Assembly: GCF_021295315.1 (NCBI RefSeq)
Contig: NZ_JAIMJA010000026.1
Span: forward strand, 1 to 56,942
DNA: 56,942 nt
Direction: 5' to 3'
DNA from: Motilimonas cestriensis
Lineage (GTDB): Bacteria; Pseudomonadota; Gammaproteobacteria; Enterobacterales; CBDFNC01
How positions within the stretch are numbered: the first letter of the stretch is position 1; the number at the start of each line of letters is the position of its first letter. Made by a program: the position numbers and the translations under genes. The notes under the pieces were generated by a model. That model worked only from the letters and a program-made list of their open reading frames with translations, ran no database searches and was not told where the DNA came from. Of the stretch, positions 18,748-26,965 are shown one piece after another.

Positions 18748-19021
18748 GACTTACTTTCCTTATAGATTGCGCATAATTTTAATATATTGGAATAGTATTG
18801 CTTAATTAATATGAATAATAGATAAAAAAGGTAAGTTATTGCGTGGTGAGTTAGCTATTATTTTTCTTAGTGAAGGGCACAGCTAAGCAGATAGAATATT
18901 TACCCTTTATTCTGGCAAAAACCTTGTTACCGCAAGTGAGTAGCCGCTTAGGCGTAATATCACCACGCACCCAGGCTTACCAGCAAAGTTGAATGAGACC
19001 CAAGTTCAAAATGAAGAGATT
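18748..19021. other. Intergenic region between the Lrp-type gene and the pyrI terminator
   Basis: About 270 bases hold the promoter of the Lrp-type gene in the AT-rich first 90 bases. The rest shows no recognised gene. A 40-codon frame (18870-18992, plus strand, GTG start) looks somewhat protein-like but has no ribosome site and no known match. Confidence 0.5.
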
Positions 19022-19053
19022 AAAAAAAGCGATTCATCTGAATCGCTTTTTTT
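19022..19053. terminator. Bidirectional terminator downstream of pyrI
   Basis: A perfect stem GCGATTCA (19029-19036)/TGAATCGC (19039-19046) is flanked by seven A and seven T, so it works in both directions. It ends the pyrBI transcript 18 bases after the pyrI stop. Confidence 0.9.
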
Positions 19054-19071
19054 ATGCTTGTTAGCTCGACG

Positions 19072-19527
19072 TTAGTCTAATTCTTTAAAGAAAGAGGTCG
19101 CGAAGCTTTTTTCACAATAGTGGCACTTAAGTTTAATCTGTTGTTTTTGTTTTATATAAAACAAGCTATCAACAGGCTCATTGTGACTAATACAATTGGA
19201 GTTAGGGCAGGCTAGAACGCCGCTGATGGCTTCTGGCAATTCAACCTTAAACTTTTTCACCACATCGTAATCGTCAATCAGGTTGATGGTCGCATCAGGT
19301 GCAAATAAAGCCAATTGGTTGGCTTGCACGCCGGTGATTTGCGTGTTTTCAATTTTGATTAAGTCTTTAGTGGTGCTGCCACCCGTGGGTAAGTTTAGAC
19401 CGATAGTGATTTTTTGATTGGTATCGGTTAGCTGAAAAAACTTAAGGATTTTAACGCCTTTTCCAGCCGCAATATGATCAATCACCGAACCATTTTCAAT
19501 GGCTTGAACTTCTAACTTCTTTTTCAT
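19072..19527 (-). CDS. pyrI: Aspartate carbamoyltransferase regulatory chain PyrI
   Basis: PyrI binds CTP/ATP and UTP and gives allosteric control to the PyrB trimers. The 151-residue protein has the N-terminal nucleotide-binding domain ([17 protein letters not shown]) and a C-terminal zinc domain with four cysteines, CPNSNC and CHYC. Its ATG overlaps the pyrB stop by four bases, so the two are translationally coupled. Confidence 0.97.
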   Translation of the reverse strand: MKKKLEVQAIENGSVIDHIAAGKGVKILKFFQLTDTNQKITIGLNLPTGGSTTKDLIKIENTQITGVQANQLALFAPDATINLIDDYDVVKKFKVELPEAISGVLACPNSNCISHNEPVDSLFYIKQKQQIKLKCHYCEKSFATSFFKELD

Positions 19528-20459
19528 GCTTGCTCCTGAAAAAAGTTGGACAGCACTAAGGCTAATAGGGCTTGTCTGGCATACACGCCATTTTCGGCTT
19601 GTTCAAAGTAGTAAGCGTAGGGGGTGTCATCGACATCGATAGTGATTTCGTCAATGCGAGGTAATGGGTGCAGAATTTTTAGGTTTGCTCGTACGTTTTC
19701 TAGCATGCTACCTGTCAGAACGAAGGCTGATTTCAGGTGTTGATATTCGGTTTCGTCAAAGCGCTCTTTTTGTACCCGTGTCATATACAGAATATCGAGT
19801 GAGTCAATCACCTCTTCAATACTGCTATGGATGGAGTAGTTTATGCCGGCGTCATCTAATTCTTCCAAAATATAATCAGGCATCGCCAGTGCAGGCGGTG
19901 CAATAAAGAAGAAGTTACAGTTAAATAATGACAAGGCTTGCGCCAGTGAATGCACGGTGCGTCCATATTTCAAATCACCGACAAAGGCAATATTGAGATT
20001 CTCTAAGCTGCTTTGTGTTTCATAAATAGTAAACAGATCCAGCAAGGTTTGTGTTGGATGCTGGTTTGAGCCATCACCACCATTAATCACCGGAATAGAA
20101 GCAGACTCAGCGGCTAGGCGTGCTGCCCCTTCTTGCGGATGGCGCATAAAGAAAGCGTCGGCATAAGAAGAGATCACTTTTACTGAGTCGGTGAGCGTTT
20201 CCCCTTTTTGTGCCAGCGAAGTGTTGCCGCCACTGTCAAAACCGATCACCGAGCCACCTAAACGCTGTACTGCTGTTTCAAATGAAAGGCGAGTACGAGT
20301 CGATGCTTCAAAAAAGCAGCTAGCGACTATTTTGTTTTTAAGTAATTCGGGTTGGGGTTGGTGCTTGAGTTTTTTTGCTGTTGCTACGATGAGCTCAAGT
20401 TCGCTACGTGAGAGATCTGCGATTGAGACTATGTCTTTCTTAAATAAGGGGTTCGTCAT
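19524..20459 (-). CDS. pyrB: Aspartate carbamoyltransferase catalytic chain PyrB
   Basis: PyrB condenses carbamoyl phosphate with aspartate, the first committed pyrimidine step. The 311-residue protein is full length. It shows the carbamoyl-phosphate site [23 protein letters not shown], the 80s loop SLAQKGET, and the HPLPR aspartate-binding motif. A TATAAT hexamer lies about 38 bases upstream. The leader to the ATG is too short for a pyrL-type attenuator, so control differs from E. coli pyrBI. Confidence 0.97.
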   Translation of the reverse strand: MTNPLFKKDIVSIADLSRSELELIVATAKKLKHQPQPELLKNKIVASCFFEASTRTRLSFETAVQRLGGSVIGFDSGGNTSLAQKGETLTDSVKVISSYADAFFMRHPQEGAARLAAESASIPVINGGDGSNQHPTQTLLDLFTIYETQSSLENLNIAFVGDLKYGRTVHSLAQALSLFNCNFFFIAPPALAMPDYILEELDDAGINYSIHSSIEEVIDSLDILYMTRVQKERFDETEYQHLKSAFVLTGSMLENVRANLKILHPLPRIDEITIDVDDTPYAYYFEQAENGVYARQALLALVLSNFFQEQA

Positions 20460-20497
20460 TTTTTATCCTGCCGGGCGCGTGGAACAACCGGAGCAAG

Positions 20498-20503
20498 ATT
20501 ATA
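20498..20503 (-). promoter_or_regulatory. Probable -10 element of pyrBI
   Basis: A perfect TATAAT on the minus strand lies 38 bases from the pyrB ATG. No good -35 hexamer is seen 16-18 bases further upstream. Confidence 0.45.
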
Positions 20504-20594
20504 GCACCCCTTGTCGGGCGATGCTGCTTAATATTCACCATACCAGCAGCATTTGTTTGTCGTTGGCAGAGGCAGCAAATACCACCTCACCGTT

Positions 20595-20822
20595 TTAGTT
20601 GCCCCGATACAGCGCCGCGTCAATGATACACCAAATATGCAACGGCACTGCAATGATCAGAAAAATGCCAAAGGTAAAGCCAGCAATACCATATGCGGCA
20701 TAGGTAAATAGGCAAAACATTAAGGCTGCTAAAATGCGCCCTTGCACCAACTGGCCTAAACCACAAATGAAAAAGCTACACACTGCGGCAATCACATTGC
20801 CTGTCGAACCTTGAGAAGCCAT
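20595..20822 (-). CDS. Small TM2-like membrane protein
   Basis: A 75-residue protein with two or three hydrophobic helices: about 8-30 with GLGQLVQGR, about 32-50, and about 52-70. The glycine-rich GLGQLVQGR turn is typical of TM2-domain and related small membrane proteins. It starts eight bases after the anti-sigma-like gene and is likely in the same operon, suggesting an envelope role. No function can be assigned. Confidence 0.7.
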   Translation of the reverse strand: MASQGSTGNVIAAVCSFFICGLGQLVQGRILAALMFCLFTYAAYGIAGFTFGIFLIIAVPLHIWCIIDAALYRGN

Positions 20823-20830
20823 CTTACCTC

Positions 20831-21370
20831 CTAGTTTAATTTAAGATCTTGAATCACAATGCTAATAACCTCACCCTCTGAGCCACCTGCATGGCCTTGA
20901 ACTAAGGCTTGCTGATGCTCAAACTCGGCAATATTACTGGGTGGGTTTTCAATTAAGATATCCTGTTCAGAAGTGACTAACCACCACTGCTGATCGCGTT
21001 GTTCAATTTTGCCTTGGAACTGCAGTTGCTCTGCTAGGTCAGCCTGTGCCATTCGTTCTGGTGCTGCGCTTTTCATTAGTGCAGGAGCGGAAATAGACAT
21101 CGGAGCAACTTCAGCTTGCGGTATAACCTGTTCTGGCTCTTCTTGTTGTGCCACAAAAACCGCAGCAACAAAGAAGGAGGCGGCAATAGCCGGTAAAAAC
21201 GGCATGTTACGCCATGAACGTTTTGGCGCAATGGATGTTGGTTTTGCGGCAACAGCACGTCGCGAGGCGGCTAAAATTTTATCATCGAGCGCACTGCTAG
21301 GCATGTCGTTGCTTTGTTGTTGATACGTTTTGCTAATCGCATCATCATTAAGCGGTGATTTATGGCTCAT
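20831..21370 (-). CDS. Putative anti-sigma factor (single-pass membrane protein)
   Basis: A 179-residue protein with a cytosolic N-terminal region (about 1-55), one transmembrane helix (PFLPAIAASFFVAAVFVA, about 58-75) and a periplasmic C-terminal domain. Its ATG overlaps the end of the ECF sigma gene by 11 bases, the arrangement of sigma/anti-sigma pairs. It lacks the zinc-finger HxxxCxxC motif of ZAS anti-sigmas. The N-terminal DDAISKTYQQQ segment resembles proteins found beside ECF sigma genes in marine gammaproteobacteria. The longer frame from 21430 is not favoured. The role rests on context and topology. Confidence 0.65.
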   Translation of the reverse strand: MSHKSPLNDDAISKTYQQQSNDMPSSALDDKILAASRRAVAAKPTSIAPKRSWRNMPFLPAIAASFFVAAVFVAQQEEPEQVIPQAEVAPMSISAPALMKSAAPERMAQADLAEQLQFQGKIEQRDQQWWLVTSEQDILIENPPSNIAEFEHQQALVQGHAGGSEGEVISIVIQDLKLN

Positions 21371-21914
21371 ATGAAACCCCCTGTTTAAGCTTGGCCATGG
21401 CATAGCGCAAGCGACTTTTTGTTGCTTCAAAACTTGATTTTGTTAGGTTTGCAATTTCTTCTAAGCTAAACCCAGCTTCGTGGCGCAACAAGAAAACTTC
21501 TTTTTGTTGTGCGGGTAATTGTTCTACCTGACTGATTAATTCGTCTGCTTGGCGACTGTGTGTGAGCTGCTCTGACAAGTCTGGTAGTTCGTCTTCCGGC
21601 TCCACAATGTCATCAAAATCAAGTAGGTGTGCCTTGCTGTTTTTACGATAATAATTCACCAAATGATTGTGTGCTAACGTGTACAGCCAAGTTGTAAACT
21701 TTGCCGTTGGCTGATAGCTCTCACGTGCATTGATCAGTTTCATCCATATATCATGATGTAACTCTTCCGCTACATCCGCGCGGCTGCAGTGGCGTAAAAA
21801 ATAGCGATAAACGCCGCCTTTATGTTTTTGATAAAGCTGCTCAAATGCCGCAGCATCTCCTTTACCGTAGTTCAGCATCAGCTGCTCATCGGTTAATAAT
21901 TCGGTCTTAGTCAA
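21360..21914 (-). CDS. ECF-family RNA polymerase sigma factor
   Basis: This 184-residue sigma-70 factor has region 2 (FEQLYQKHKGGVYRYFL to FTTWLYTLAHNHLVNYYRK, about 20-90) and region 4 (LPAQQKEVFLLRHEAGFSLEEIA to TKSRLRYAMAKLK, about 125-178), with no regions 1 or 3. The start is set at TTG 21914, which has GGAG five bases ahead. An earlier TTG at 21932 has no site. It overlaps the putative anti-sigma gene by 11 bases. Its target promoters are unknown. Confidence 0.92.
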   Translation of the reverse strand: MTKTELLTDEQLMLNYGKGDAAAFEQLYQKHKGGVYRYFLRHCSRADVAEELHHDIWMKLINARESYQPTAKFTTWLYTLAHNHLVNYYRKNSKAHLLDFDDIVEPEDELPDLSEQLTHSRQADELISQVEQLPAQQKEVFLLRHEAGFSLEEIANLTKSSFEATKSRLRYAMAKLKQGVSYEP

Positions 21915-22124
21915 GCGTGCTCCGCGCAACAAAATCTAGATGCGGTCAACATACCCTAGCCCTGCATTGCGCTCAAGTTTTGCGGCATATTTCTGCATAT
22001 AAATCGAGCATGCAGGGGTATAAACCAGACTTATTGTTAATTGGGTTAACATTGTGATTATTTGATGCTTTTTTTAGATAGAAGCCCTAAGCTATTAGTT
22101 CTTATTGGTTCGGGGTTTTGACTT

Positions 22125-23570
22125 ATGTTACGCGGTGTTTTTTTTCTTTCTTTTATCTGTTTTTCGACCTTGGCATTTGCGGGGACGCAGTTTGAAGAGA
22201 TGTCGTCTAAACCGGTATTGGCTTATGTGGTAGCCAAACCAGATGGCACGATTATTAATCAACAAAATCGCCATCTAAATTTATCGCCTGCCAGTACTCA
22301 AAAACTAATTACAGCCACTGCTGCTCGCTTGCACCTTGGCGGCAGTTATCGCTTCAATACTCAAATTGAAACCTTAACCGAAGCCAAGTTAAGGCAAGGA
22401 ACGATTGAGCAAGACTTACGCTTTAGGTTGTCGGGGGCGCCTGATTTTACTCGCAAGCAACTGCGCGACATGCTGAAAACCCTGAAACAGAGTGGCGTCA
22501 AAAAGATCAGCGGTGACATTTTAATTAATGATGGCCGTTTTAATGGCTATCACTGGAGTAATGGCCAATCTTGGAATGACTTGGGGGTTTGTTATACCTC
22601 GCCAGCTAGTGCGGTGATTATCAACCGTAATTGTGTGCAAGGTAACTTATCGGTCACGAAAGAAGGGAAAACGCGGGTGTTTATTCCTGCCCATGAACCA
22701 ATTCGAGTAGATAACAGTACGTACGCTCTAAAAACGTGGAAAGAGATGCGGCAGTCTCATTGTGCGTTAGAGCTAAACCGTGGTGATACTAATCATTATG
22801 AATTAATGGGCTGTTTTGTGGCGACCAAAGATCCCATTCCAATGAAATTTTCGGTTAATGATCCCGTAACATATTTTGCCAGTATTTTAGCGGCTGATTT
22901 AAAAGGGGCAGGTATTACTCATACGGGAGTTATTCGCCGTGAATCGACACTTGAGCCTGAGGGAGTTGTGTTGGTTCGCCAGCGTTCGGCAACGCTAGAC
23001 AGCTTGCTGGAAAAAATGCTGAAAAAATCCGACAACCTGATTGCTGATGTGGTGTTTAAAACGCTGGGCGCAGAATATTACAACCAAGCGGGAAGTTTTC
23101 GCAGCGGTGAGGCAGCGGTTAAAGCAATATTGAAAAGTCAGGCCAAGTTAGATTTATCCGATGCCATCATGGCTGATGGCTCAGGCTTGTCTCGACATAA
23201 TTTGGTGACGGTTGATCAGTTACTACAAGTGATGCAATTTGTTTATAACAATGATAACAAGCTTAAGTTATTAGATTCTCTTGCTGTTTCAGGGGTTGAC
23301 GGCACACTAAAATGGCGTACATCACTTCGTGTCGACGCGCTCAAGGGTAAGGTTCGCGGTAAAACGGGCTCGTTAAAAAGCGTGGTGAACATGGTTGGTG
23401 TCATAGATACGCAGCAAGGCCCCAGATTATTTGCTTACATGGTGTCAGGATATAACTTGCCGCCAAAGCAAGCGCGACTATACAAAAATAAATTAAACCC
23501 AATCCGTCAATTTGAGCGTGATTTTTTTACTGAATTACTGACTTCAGGGAAAACATCTAAAAATAAGTGA
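22125..23570 (+). CDS. dacB: D-alanyl-D-alanine carboxypeptidase/endopeptidase PBP4 (DacB)
   Basis: A 481-residue periplasmic class C penicillin-binding protein that trims peptidoglycan stems and cross-links. It has a signal peptide (about 1-20, ending AFAG). The catalytic triad motifs are SxxK as STQK near residue 58, SDN near 305, and KTG in RGKTGSLKS near 417. The large inserted domain between the first two motifs is typical of DacB. It is divergent from the ECF sigma gene across 190 bases. Confidence 0.95.
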   Translation: MLRGVFFLSFICFSTLAFAGTQFEEMSSKPVLAYVVAKPDGTIINQQNRHLNLSPASTQKLITATAARLHLGGSYRFNTQIETLTEAKLRQGTIEQDLRFRLSGAPDFTRKQLRDMLKTLKQSGVKKISGDILINDGRFNGYHWSNGQSWNDLGVCYTSPASAVIINRNCVQGNLSVTKEGKTRVFIPAHEPIRVDNSTYALKTWKEMRQSHCALELNRGDTNHYELMGCFVATKDPIPMKFSVNDPVTYFASILAADLKGAGITHTGVIRRESTLEPEGVVLVRQRSATLDSLLEKMLKKSDNLIADVVFKTLGAEYYNQAGSFRSGEAAVKAILKSQAKLDLSDAIMADGSGLSRHNLVTVDQLLQVMQFVYNNDNKLKLLDSLAVSGVDGTLKWRTSLRVDALKGKVRGKTGSLKSVVNMVGVIDTQQGPRLFAYMVSGYNLPPKQARLYKNKLNPIRQFERDFFTELLTSGKTSKNK

Positions 23571-23617
23571 CCCTAGTTTCAGATTGCGAACGACATCCTA
23601 GATTGGGGTCGCTGTTT
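23566..23617 (+). terminator. Probable terminator after dacB
   Basis: AGTGACCCTAG pairs with CTAG and GGGTCGCT (one bulge, one G-U) and is followed by GTTTTG. The long loop and short T tract make it weaker than the others in the window. Confidence 0.4.
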
Positions 23618-23663
23618 TGATATATTTGTTCAATAAATAACAGGTGGCTGAAGTGAGGGTTGG

Positions 23664-24356
23664 ATGAGGCGATTTATTCCTGCATTAGTAGTGCTGCTGG
23701 CGCGTCCTCGAACAGGAGTTTGTCAACTTGGACTAGCAGAAACACTAGGAGCCAAACGGGCGATGCAGCTGAGCCAGCTGTTTATTGACTGTGCGCTGGA
23801 AGATGCACGAGTTTGGCCGGGCCGGGTGGTACTTGCTGTGCCTGAGCAAGATCGCTCTTGGGCGGAATACCTTGCTGATTCGCATCAACAAAAGCAACCT
23901 TGGCTGGTAGCATGCCATGACTCACATGGCCTTATGGGTGAGACGCTCACTTATCTAGATTTGAGTTTACGCGAGCAAGGCTTGCAGCAATTTATTTATA
24001 TTTTCGCCGACGCTCCTGTGTTGTCCGGTGACCATTATCGCAAAGCGATTCTTATTCTACAAAACTACGATGTTGTATTGAGTCATGAGGCGACATCTGG
24101 GCTAAGTTTAATCGCAAACACTCGCCCTTGGCCTAGCTTTACTGCCATTGATTGGCGCAATACTGCTGTGGCAGAACAGTTGCAACTAAGGTGTATTCAA
24201 TCAAGCTTTAGCGTTAGTGATATACAAGCAGGCTATGCGATTAAGCAATCGTCTGACTTGTTGCGTTTACAACATGATTTAGCTCAAGATAAACGTCCTG
24301 CTCGAATGCGTTTAATGCAAGCGCTGCAGCCTGTTTTCAGTCAAGTAACCGCTTAG
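23664..24356 (+). CDS. DUF2064 family nucleotidyl/glycosyltransferase-like protein
   Basis: A 230-residue protein of the DUF2064 (GT-A-like fold) family, often called glycosyltransferase A or selenodomain-associated transferase. Visible family features are LARPRTGVCQLGLAETLG (the loop normally reading K-PxxGxxKTRL), LAVPEQD, GLMGETL and FADAPVLSGD, the metal-binding acidic loop. The N-terminal arginine/lysine loop departs from the usual form, so activity is uncertain. GAGGG lies ahead of the ATG. Its last codons form the left end of a tandem duplication shared with the converging GGDEF gene. Confidence 0.7.
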   Translation: MRRFIPALVVLLARPRTGVCQLGLAETLGAKRAMQLSQLFIDCALEDARVWPGRVVLAVPEQDRSWAEYLADSHQQKQPWLVACHDSHGLMGETLTYLDLSLREQGLQQFIYIFADAPVLSGDHYRKAILILQNYDVVLSHEATSGLSLIANTRPWPSFTAIDWRNTAVAEQLQLRCIQSSFSVSDIQAGYAIKQSSDLLRLQHDLAQDKRPARMRLMQALQPVFSQVTA

Positions 24357-24560
24357 CCTGTTATCGCTTAGTTTGTTATCACTTAACTGGTTATCAGTTA
24401 TAAATAGGTGGCTAAACCGACATGGGTAACACGCGCTTAGGAGCTAAGCGCTGCAGCATAAGCCAGTGTTCAGTCAAGTAACCGCTTAGTTTGTTATCAC
24501 TTAGCTTGTTATCAGTTATAAGTAGGTGGCTAAACCGACATAGGTAACACGCGATTACGA
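24321..24560. repeat. Degenerate tandem duplication of two converging gene ends (about 120-130 bp unit)
   Basis: The block running from GCGCTGCAGC (24321) through CAGTCAAGTAACCGCTTAG to GTAACACGCG and TAAGCG is repeated beginning at 24448. Offsets between matching landmarks run from 118 to 133 bases, so the copies differ by indels. Copy 1 carries the true end of the DUF2064 gene and a decayed end of the GGDEF gene. Copy 2 carries the reverse. Inside copy 1 a 15-base unit resembling GCTTAGTTTGTTATC recurs three times. Confidence 0.85.
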
Positions 24561-25552
24561 CCTAAGCGTTTAGCTTCATAAAGTTGTTTGTCTGCTTTAT
24601 CGATCAAGCTACTGGCACTTTCTTTAGCGCTGTATTCGGCAACACCAAAAGAGGCGGTAATATGGTCGACTTGGCGATTACTGCGCTTGTCCTTAACCGA
24701 AACCTTTTCAATCGCACGGCGTATTGATTCAGCGAGTTGGCGTGCAACCCTAAGATTTTTTCCAGGCACCACTAAGGCAAACTCCTCACCACCAAAGCGA
24801 TAAGCGGTAATACCATCTCGACAGCTGAGTTGTAACCGACGGGCAATGGCTTTGATCACCGAGTCACCAAACAGATGGCCATATTCATCATTGAATTTTT
24901 TAAAGTGGTCGATATCAACCAAAATAAAACTAAACGGCTGCTCGGTGGCGCATAGGCTGACTAAGTCGTTATCTAGCGCGCGGCGATTAAGCAGGCTGGA
25001 TAAACTGTCATAGAGTGCATCTTTTTGTACTTGTTCCAGTTGCTTCTTGAGTCGCTCAACTTCTGAACTAGCCGTATTTAACTGATTGTTCAAAAACCGA
25101 GTTGAATGGCGGATTTCTTTTGATTCGGAAATGAGTCCACGAACCAGCTCCATCACTTCTTCAAATGACAAGCCTTCATCTTCAACACGCGATAGGCAAT
25201 CAAAGTTTTTATCTATCATTTGCTGAAAATCTTGTGTGTCCGCTAAAGTATCTGTCATTGAATGAGACACTTCGTTTAAGAGTAGTTCAAGGCTTGATCT
25301 CAGCTGGCGAATGTCGGTTTCAGTTTTGCTGGCCACATAGGTGCGATATAAGGTTTCGCCCGTTGCCGGTGGGCACATGCCATAGTCAGTAATAGCCTGA
25401 TCCAATTCTTTATTCATTTGTGGCAGACTATTGTCAACGTAGGTGTACCACAAGGCATAGTTAGTCGGCGTAGTGGGCACTTGGTTTTTGATCATCAAGG
25501 GCACTGCTTTGCGCAAATTCTCTGTTGATTTTTGAAATAGTTTTTTGCTCAT
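24530..25552 (-). CDS. GGDEF diguanylate cyclase
   Basis: A 340-residue soluble protein. It has a helical N-terminal region (about 1-155) of the type found in marine gammaproteobacterial cyclases (VPTTPTNYALWYTY), a coiled coil (about 140-172) and a C-terminal GGDEF domain (about 175-335). The active-site loop is GGEEF (YRFGGEEF), so c-di-GMP synthesis from GTP is expected. The inhibitory I-site RxxD five residues upstream is absent (the position reads RDGI), so product inhibition of the usual kind is not expected. The last codons lie in the tandem duplication shared with the DUF2064 gene. Confidence 0.92.
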   Translation of the reverse strand: MSKKLFQKSTENLRKAVPLMIKNQVPTTPTNYALWYTYVDNSLPQMNKELDQAITDYGMCPPATGETLYRTYVASKTETDIRQLRSSLELLLNEVSHSMTDTLADTQDFQQMIDKNFDCLSRVEDEGLSFEEVMELVRGLISESKEIRHSTRFLNNQLNTASSEVERLKKQLEQVQKDALYDSLSSLLNRRALDNDLVSLCATEQPFSFILVDIDHFKKFNDEYGHLFGDSVIKAIARRLQLSCRDGITAYRFGGEEFALVVPGKNLRVARQLAESIRRAIEKVSVKDKRSNRQVDHITASFGVAEYSAKESASSLIDKADKQLYEAKRLGRNRVLPMSV

Positions 25553-25824
25553 TGCTGCCTGTGCCTAAAGTTTAAATACACGCCTATTGCGGAGTGAGTG
25601 GTGTCTTACCAGCTGTACTTACGTAATTGATACTTTCTTTCTAACGTTAGCCGATCTTGGCGCTGGTTTCTCTTTAAATTTTCGCAAACTGGTATTTTTT
25701 ATACCTGCTAGTAGGGTGAAAATTTAATTTTGTGGGATAGACCTTAAGTTGAGCTTATATTTACGGGTGTGTCTGTCAGTGCAGTAGGAAAGGAGCGGGA
25801 AATACACGCCGCCCCCATCATTAA
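25553..25824. other. Intergenic region between acuI and the GGDEF gene
   Basis: These 272 bases must hold the GGDEF gene promoter. No hairpin terminator for either minus-strand gene, repeat or small gene was recognised. Confidence 0.5.
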
Positions 25825-26811
25825 TTATGACAATTGTAGGTCGACCAATAGGCGCCCTGTTATCTGCCCTGCGATTAATTTATCCGCGTACTCTGGCACT
25901 TGTGCCAAGGAAATAGTATTACAAGCAGCAGAAAAATAAGATTTAGGTAGCGTGGTTGCCAATAAATGCCATGCTTGCTGGCGCTGCTCAAATGGACAAC
26001 TTACTGAATCGACCCCAAGTAGTTTTACACCACGTAGAATAAACGGCATTACAGTGGTCGGTAAATCAAAGCCACCAGCTAAGCCACATGCCGCGACTGC
26101 GCCATTGTAGTTTACTTGGCTTAATACTTTCGCTAACACATGGCTACCGACAGTATCGATTGCACCGGCCCAAAGTTGTTTGTCCAATGGACGGTTTGGC
26201 GTCAGCATTTCTTCACGAGAAATCACGCGAGTGGCGCCGAGTTCGGTTAACCACTGAGTGTTTTCAGCTCGGCCTGTCACAGCAACCACTTGATAGCCTA
26301 AGGTGCTTAATAGTTTTACCGCAACACTGCCAACCCCGCCGCTGGCACCCGTTACCAAAATTTCACCTTGTTCTGGGGTAATACCAGCCTGTTGCAGTGC
26401 TTGTACGCATAAACTTGCGGTGAGTCCTGCAGTACCAATTTGCATTGATTGTTCGGGCGTCAGGTCTTCATTTAATGGCACTAACCAATCTGCTTTCACC
26501 TGCGCTTTTTCAGCTAAGCCACCCCAATGGTTTTCGCCTACGCCCCAGCCTGTTAATACCACTTGCTGGCCTTCTTGGTAACGTAAATCGTTAGATGAAA
26601 TTACCTTACCGGTAAAATCGATGCCCGGCACCATAGGGAAATTGCGGACGATTTTACCTTTACCTGTGATGGCTAAGCCGTCTTTATAATTAAGGGTCGA
26701 ATACTCAACTTGTACTAATACTTCACCGTCAGGCAGCTCAGTTTCTGCTATTTGTTCTACTTTGGCTAAGGTTTTATCTTGTTCTTGTCGTAACACTAAC
26801 GCATTAAACAT
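25825..26811 (-). CDS. acuI: Acrylyl-CoA reductase AcuI / YhdH-type NADPH quinone oxidoreductase
   Basis: A 328-residue zinc-free MDR enzyme closely collinear with E. coli YhdH, which reduces acryloyl-CoA to propionyl-CoA with NADPH. Signatures: STLNYKDGLAITGKG, FPMVPGIDFTG, GWGVGENHWGGLAE, and the nucleotide loop TGASGGVGS. It detoxifies acrylate, relevant in marine bacteria that meet dimethylsulfoniopropionate. ATG 26811 has AAGGAG eight bases ahead; the 26 residues read upstream in frame are not coding. It is divergent from csdA. Confidence 0.92.
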   Translation of the reverse strand: MFNALVLRQEQDKTLAKVEQIAETELPDGEVLVQVEYSTLNYKDGLAITGKGKIVRNFPMVPGIDFTGKVISSNDLRYQEGQQVVLTGWGVGENHWGGLAEKAQVKADWLVPLNEDLTPEQSMQIGTAGLTASLCVQALQQAGITPEQGEILVTGASGGVGSVAVKLLSTLGYQVVAVTGRAENTQWLTELGATRVISREEMLTPNRPLDKQLWAGAIDTVGSHVLAKVLSQVNYNGAVAACGLAGGFDLPTTVMPFILRGVKLLGVDSVSCPFEQRQQAWHLLATTLPKSYFSAACNTISLAQVPEYADKLIAGQITGRLLVDLQLS

Positions 26812-26965
26812 ATTGTAACTCCTTAAGGTGAATCGAAATTTTATTATAAAGACGGTTTTAAGCATAAGCCCCGATAGCAAAGCCTGCAATCAATATAAAC
26901 CCCTACCTTGTCAGCTTCCTTGTAAAAGTGGATCATAGGGGCTCTTGGTTAATAAGGTGGTTAGT

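Noticed and set aside
18870-18992. A 40-codon GTG-started frame with a protein-like look.
   Set aside because: No ribosome site and no recognised relative; it may be a chance frame.
20460-20497. A pyrL-type attenuator before pyrB.
   Set aside because: Only about 38 bases separate the -10 from the ATG, too few for a leader peptide and attenuator.
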